A stretch of 16,945 nucleotides of DNA from Oscillospiraceae bacterium. GTDB taxonomy: Bacteria > Bacillota_A > Clostridia > Oscillospirales > Oscillospiraceae. Below are positions 13,675-16,945 of the stretch, piece by piece. The stretch's first letter is position 1. Each line of letters starts with the position of its first letter. The DNA lies in assembly GCA_902789835.1 (NCBI GenBank), contig CADAPN010000025.1, positions 1-16,945 on the forward strand, read 5' to 3'. The notes under the pieces were generated by a model. The model had not been told where the DNA came from. It saw only the letters and a program-made list of their open reading frames with translations, and ran no database searches. The translations under genes and the position numbers were made by a program.

Positions 13675-16050
13675 ATGTATAACGTAGTCAAGCGAGACGG
13701 ACAGATTGTAAGTTTCGATATCAGCAAGATTGCATCCGCCCTCAAGAAGGCATTTGAAGCCACAAACACCGATTACACCGAGAGTGTAATTGACTTTCTG
13801 GCGCTGAAGGTTACGGCGGATTTCCTGCCGAAGATCAAAGACGGCCTGATCACGGTGGAAGATATTCAGGACAGCGCGGAAGCGGTTCTGTCCCGTGCGG
13901 GCTACGAAGCGGTAGGAAAAGCCTATATTCTTTACCGTAAGCAGCGCGAGAAAATGCGCAACCTCAAGAACACCTATCTCGACTACAAGGAGACCGTCAA
14001 CAAGTATCTGAATGTCTCCGACTGGCGTGTGAAGGAAAACTCCACCGTCACCTATTCTGTCGGCGGTCTGATCCTTTCCAACTCCGGCGCGGTCACGGCC
14101 AACTACTGGCTGAGCGAGGTCTATGACCAGGAAATCGCGGATGCCCACCGCAACTGCGATCTGCACCTGCACGATCTGAGCATGCTGACCGGCTACTGTG
14201 CCGGCTGGAGCCTGAAGCAGCTGATTACCGAAGGTCTCGGCATCCCCGGCAAGATCAACTCCGCCCCCGCCAGCCACCTCTCCACGCTCTGCAACCAGAT
14301 GGTGAACTTCCTCGGCATCATGCAGAACGAGTGGGCCGGCGCACAGGCCTTTTCCTCCTTTGACACCTATCTCGCGCCCTTTGTGAAGGTGGACAAGCTG
14401 AAGTATTCCGAAGTCAAGCAGTGCATCCAGAGCTTCATCTTCGGCGTCAACACGCCGTCCCGCTGGGGCTCTCAGGCACCGTTTACGAACATCACGCTGG
14501 ACTGGACCGTCCCCGCGGACCTGAAGGACCTGCCCGCCATCGTCGGCGGCAAGGAGATGGACTTCACCTACGGCGACTGCAAGCCGGAGATGGATCTGGT
14601 GAACAAGGCCTTTATCGAGCTGATGATCGAAGGCGACCGCAACGGCCGCGGTTTTCAGTATCCGATCCCGACCTACTCCATCACCCGCGACTTTGACTGG
14701 TCTCCCACGGAGAACAATAAGCTGCTCTTCGAGATGACGGCCAAGTACGGCACCCCGTACTTCTCCAACTACATCAACTCCGACATGGAGCCTTCCGATG
14801 TGCGCTCGATGTGCTGCCGCCTGCGCCTGGACCTGCGTGAACTGCGCAAGAAGTCCGGCGGATTCTTCGGCTCCGGTGAGAGCACCGGCTCCATCGGCGT
14901 CGTGACGCTGAATATGCCGCGCCTGGCATATCTCGCCGCCGATGAGAAGGACTTCTATGCCCGCCTGGACAAGCTGATGGACATCGCGGCCCGCTCCCTC
15001 AAGATCAAGCGCGACGTCATCACCAAGCTCCTTGACGAAGGCCTCTATCCCTACACGAAGCATTATCTGGGCACCTTCAACAACCACTTTTCCACCATCG
15101 GCCTCGTCGGCATGAACGAGGCGGGCCTGAACGCCAAGTGGATCCGCGCCGACATGACCGATCCGAAGTGTCAGAAGTTCTCCCGCGACGTGCTCGATCA
15201 TATGCGCGAGCGTCTCAGCGATTATCAGGAGCTGTACGGCGACCTGTATAACCTTGAAGCCACTCCGGCGGAATCCACGGCCTACCGTCTGGCCAAGCAC
15301 GACGTCGAGACCTATCCCGACATCATCACCGCAGCGGAACCGGGCGGAACCCCGTACTATACCAACAGCTCCCACCTGCCGGTGGGCTATACGGAGGATG
15401 TCTTCGCCGCGCTGGACGTGCAGGATGAACTGCAGACCCGCTATACCTCCGGGACCGTCTTCCATGCCTTCCTGGGTGAGAAGCTGCCCGACTGGCAGGC
15501 CGCGGCAAGCCTGGTGCGCAAGATCGCCGAGAACTACCGCCTTCCGTACTACACGCTCTCTCCGACCTATTCCGTGTGCAAGACGCATGGCTATCTGACC
15601 GGCGAGCACTTCACCTGCCCGATCTGCGGCGAGAAGGCCGAGGTCTACAGCCGCATCACCGGCTACTACCGCCCGGTGCAGAACTGGAACGCCGGCAAGA
15701 CCCAGGAGTTCAAAGAGAGGCGCGAGTATGTGATCGCAAATTCCATCCTGAAGCATGTGGGTCCCGTCCCCGTGGAGAGCAGGACGGAGGACAAACCGCA
15801 GCAGAATGAACCGAAGGCCGAGCAGGCGGGCGACCCGATCCTCTTTATCTCCGCGACCTGCCCCAACTGCAAGATCGCCATGGGATTCATGGACAAGATG
15901 GGCTTCTCTTATCGGAAGGTTCTGGCCACGGAAGAGACGGAGCTGGCCAAGTCCTACGGGGTGCGGCAGGCGCCCACACTGGTGCTGCCGGACGGCACGA
16001 AGTTTGCCGGCGCCGGTGCCATCAAGACCTACGTCAGCAAGACCGCCTGA
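13675..16050 (+). CDS. nrdD: Anaerobic (class III) ribonucleoside-triphosphate reductase with fused C-terminal redoxin domain
   Basis: This 791-residue enzyme reduces ribonucleotides to deoxyribonucleotides without oxygen. In order it has an ATP-cone allosteric domain (about 2-92, 'VVKRDGQIVSFD'), the ten-stranded catalytic barrel with adjacent cysteines C380-C381 in 'RSMCCRLRLD', a zinc site (C635, H638, C648, C651 in 'CKTHGY' and 'CPICGE'), and the glycyl radical site 'RITGYYRPVQNWN' with G663. After a charged linker (about 700-720) comes a glutaredoxin/thioredoxin-like domain of about 70 residues with active site CPNC (729-732) and 'QAPTLVLPDG'. The CC motif and the redoxin domain fit the redoxin-dependent NrdD subtypes rather than the formate-using E. 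coli type. A thioredoxin reductase gene follows. Codons are strongly biased to C-ending forms, suggesting high expression. AGGAGGA is 6 bases before ATG 13675. Confidence 0.96.
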   Translation: MYNVVKRDGQIVSFDISKIASALKKAFEATNTDYTESVIDFLALKVTADFLPKIKDGLITVEDIQDSAEAVLSRAGYEAVGKAYILYRKQREKMRNLKNTYLDYKETVNKYLNVSDWRVKENSTVTYSVGGLILSNSGAVTANYWLSEVYDQEIADAHRNCDLHLHDLSMLTGYCAGWSLKQLITEGLGIPGKINSAPASHLSTLCNQMVNFLGIMQNEWAGAQAFSSFDTYLAPFVKVDKLKYSEVKQCIQSFIFGVNTPSRWGSQAPFTNITLDWTVPADLKDLPAIVGGKEMDFTYGDCKPEMDLVNKAFIELMIEGDRNGRGFQYPIPTYSITRDFDWSPTENNKLLFEMTAKYGTPYFSNYINSDMEPSDVRSMCCRLRLDLRELRKKSGGFFGSGESTGSIGVVTLNMPRLAYLAADEKDFYARLDKLMDIAARSLKIKRDVITKLLDEGLYPYTKHYLGTFNNHFSTIGLVGMNEAGLNAKWIRADMTDPKCQKFSRDVLDHMRERLSDYQELYGDLYNLEATPAESTAYRLAKHDVETYPDIITAAEPGGTPYYTNSSHLPVGYTEDVFAALDVQDELQTRYTSGTVFHAFLGEKLPDWQAAASLVRKIAENYRLPYYTLSPTYSVCKTHGYLTGEHFTCPICGEKAEVYSRITGYYRPVQNWNAGKTQEFKERREYVIANSILKHVGPVPVESRTEDKPQQNEPKAEQAGDPILFISATCPNCKIAMGFMDKMGFSYRKVLATEETELAKSYGVRQAPTLVLPDGTKFAGAGAIKTYVSKTA

Positions 16051-16116
16051 AGCTCCTCGGCTGCCGAATCCCTGAGCAGAAGTCAGGATGCAGCCTCAGC
16101 AACTGAATGAAACCGT

Positions 16117-16150
16117 GAACAGCGTATGGAATGACCACCATACGCTGTTC
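16117..16150 (+). terminator. 13-bp perfect hairpin after nrdD
   Basis: GAACAGCGTATGG (16117-16129) and its exact inverse complement (16138-16150) enclose an 8-base loop, 66 bp past the nrdD stop. No T-run follows directly, so it could be a partial terminator, an mRNA-stabilising structure or a processing signal that sets the trxB level apart from nrdD. Confidence 0.45.
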
Positions 16151-16198
16151 GTAAATGGCCCTCTTAAACAGCAATCTTTGCAAAATAGCATAATTTTG

Positions 16199-16222
16199 TA
16201 TCTCCCGCCGGAGGCGGGGATA
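16199..16222 (+). other. GC-rich hairpin in the nrdD-trxB gap
   Basis: A 10-bp stem (TATC-CCCGCC with one bulged T, pairing with GGCGGGGATA) closes a GGA loop. Its CCCCGCC/GGCGGGG core resembles the hairpin at 2479-2500. Its function is unclear; a TTGACA at 16227-16232 follows, but no good -10 is found at the right distance. Confidence 0.4.
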
Positions 16223-16274
16223 CAGGTTGACAGTTCCGGTTTATCCGGCTTAGGTGAAAAAACAGGAGGATGGC

Positions 16275-16945
16275 ATGTACGATATCATCATCATCGGCGG
16301 GGGACCGGCGGGACTGACCGCCGCGATCTATGCACGCAGGGCGGGAAAATCCGTTCTGGTTCTGGAGAAAGATGCACTGGGCGGGCAGATCACCTGGTCC
16401 CCGCGGGTGGAGAATTATCCGGCAATCCCGTCCGTCAGCGGCATGGACCTGGGAAACCTGATGGCTGAACAGGCGATAGAGCAGGGCACGGAGGTCGAGA
16501 TCGACGAGGCTGTCGAGATCCGGGACTGCATCGACCACAAACTGGTGCGCTGCGCCTTCGGGACGGAATATGAGGGCCGGGCCGTCATTCTGGCCACCGG
16601 CGCGAAGCCGCGGACACTGGGCGTCGCGAGGGAGGACGAGCTCGTGGGCAGCGGCGTCGGCTACTGCGCCGTGTGTGACGGCGCTTTCTATAAGGACCAG
16701 ATTGTCGCGGTCAACGGCGGTGGGAACAGCGCGCTGCAGGACGCGCTTCTGCTCAGCGAAACCTGCAGTCGGGTCTATCTGATCCACCGGAGGGACCGCT
16801 TCCGGGGAGAAGAGAAGCTTGTCGAAGCTCTGCGGGGCAGGGAGAATGTGGAATTCGTCCTCAATGCCTCGGTTACGGAGCTGTTGGGCGAAGATGAACT
16901 GAACGGCATTGTGGTCGAGCAGAACGGCGAGCGGAGATGGATTGA
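16275..16945 (+). CDS. trxB: Thioredoxin reductase (partial, cut by window end)
   Basis: The visible 223 residues are the front of a thioredoxin reductase, an FAD enzyme that passes electrons from NAD(P)H to thioredoxin-like proteins. The FAD-binding 'GGGPAGLTAAIYARRAGK' is at about 8-25, 'ENYPAIPSVSG' follows, the redox-active pair lies in 'CAVCDGAFYK' at about 132-141, and the pyridine-nucleotide site is 'GGGNSALQDALLL' at about 149-161 with 'HRRDRFRGE', whose arginines favour NADPH. The frame is open to the edge, with no stop. ATG 16275 has AGGAGG at 16264-16269. It lies 224 bp after nrdD, past two hairpins, so it may be partly read from the nrdGD promoter. In context it probably reduces the redoxin domain fused to NrdD. 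Confidence 0.95.
   Translation, partial: MYDIIIIGGGPAGLTAAIYARRAGKSVLVLEKDALGGQITWSPRVENYPAIPSVSGMDLGNLMAEQAIEQGTEVEIDEAVEIRDCIDHKLVRCAFGTEYEGRAVILATGAKPRTLGVAREDELVGSGVGYCAVCDGAFYKDQIVAVNGGGNSALQDALLLSETCSRVYLIHRRDRFRGEEKLVEALRGRENVEFVLNASVTELLGEDELNGIVVEQNGERRWI

Noticed and set aside
13660..15756. Minus-strand open frame of 698 codons
   Set aside because: It is the exact shadow of nrdD, whose catalytic, zinc and glycyl radical motifs are unmistakable; the antisense product is low-complexity Val/Gly/His-rich.
16227..16255. TTGACA upstream of trxB considered as a promoter
   Set aside because: At 16-18 bp downstream only TTAGGT or TAGGTG is found, which is too far from TATAAT to support a sigma-A promoter.

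Overview
The window comes from the chromosome of a GC-rich, anaerobic Gram-positive bacterium, most likely a Clostridia-class gut or rumen Firmicute. I infer this from the Lachnospiraceae-like ThyA and DHFR types, the class III (firmicute-type) fructose-1,6-bisphosphatase, the oxygen-sensitive class III ribonucleotide reductase, the VTC/DUF4956 pair, strong AGGAGG ribosome binding sites and sigma-A-like promoters. I see no rRNA, tRNA, CRISPR array, insertion sequence or integrase.

Layout. (1) 1-2473, plus strand: two permease subunits of a CUT1-type sugar ABC importer. The first is cut by the window edge and carries a 46-bp tandem duplication that shifts its frame. The second has an unusual extension of about 260 residues in front of the MalG-like core. 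(2) 2474-2603: two GC-rich palindromes between convergent genes. (3) 2604-5999, minus strand: a Lar-like zinc-ribbon protein, then a tightly spaced run of VTC-domain protein, DUF4956 membrane protein, GNAT acetyltransferase and an N-acetylhexosamine 1-kinase-like sugar kinase. (4) 6167-8250, plus strand: an HU protein with its own promoter and terminator, then a secreted, membrane-anchored coiled-coil protein of no recognised family, closed by a 20-bp perfect hairpin. (5) 8301-12570, minus strand: thyA, folA and an eight-helix membrane protein in one run, a terminator, then class III fbp. (6) 12571-12941: a divergent control region with a promoter on each side and two candidate NrdR boxes 41 bp apart. 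(7) 12942-16945, plus strand: nrdG, nrdD with a fused C-terminal redoxin domain, and a partial thioredoxin reductase gene.

How the genes work together. The right half is a DNA-precursor locus. NrdG would install the glycyl radical on NrdD. NrdD would reduce ribonucleotides with electrons likely passing from NADPH through TrxB to the fused CPNC redoxin domain. ThyA and DHFR, transcribed the other way, supply dTMP and recycle folate. The left half concerns sugar uptake and phosphorylation (ABC permeases, NahK-like kinase) beside a VTC/DUF4956 module whose product in bacteria is not settled.

The observations most worth following are the redoxin-fused NrdD with adjacent TrxB, the candidate NrdR boxes, the 46-bp duplication in the permease, the extended MalG-like permease, the VTC-DUF4956-GNAT-kinase cluster and the coiled-coil surface protein. 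I did not find a clear previously undescribed defence or mobile system.
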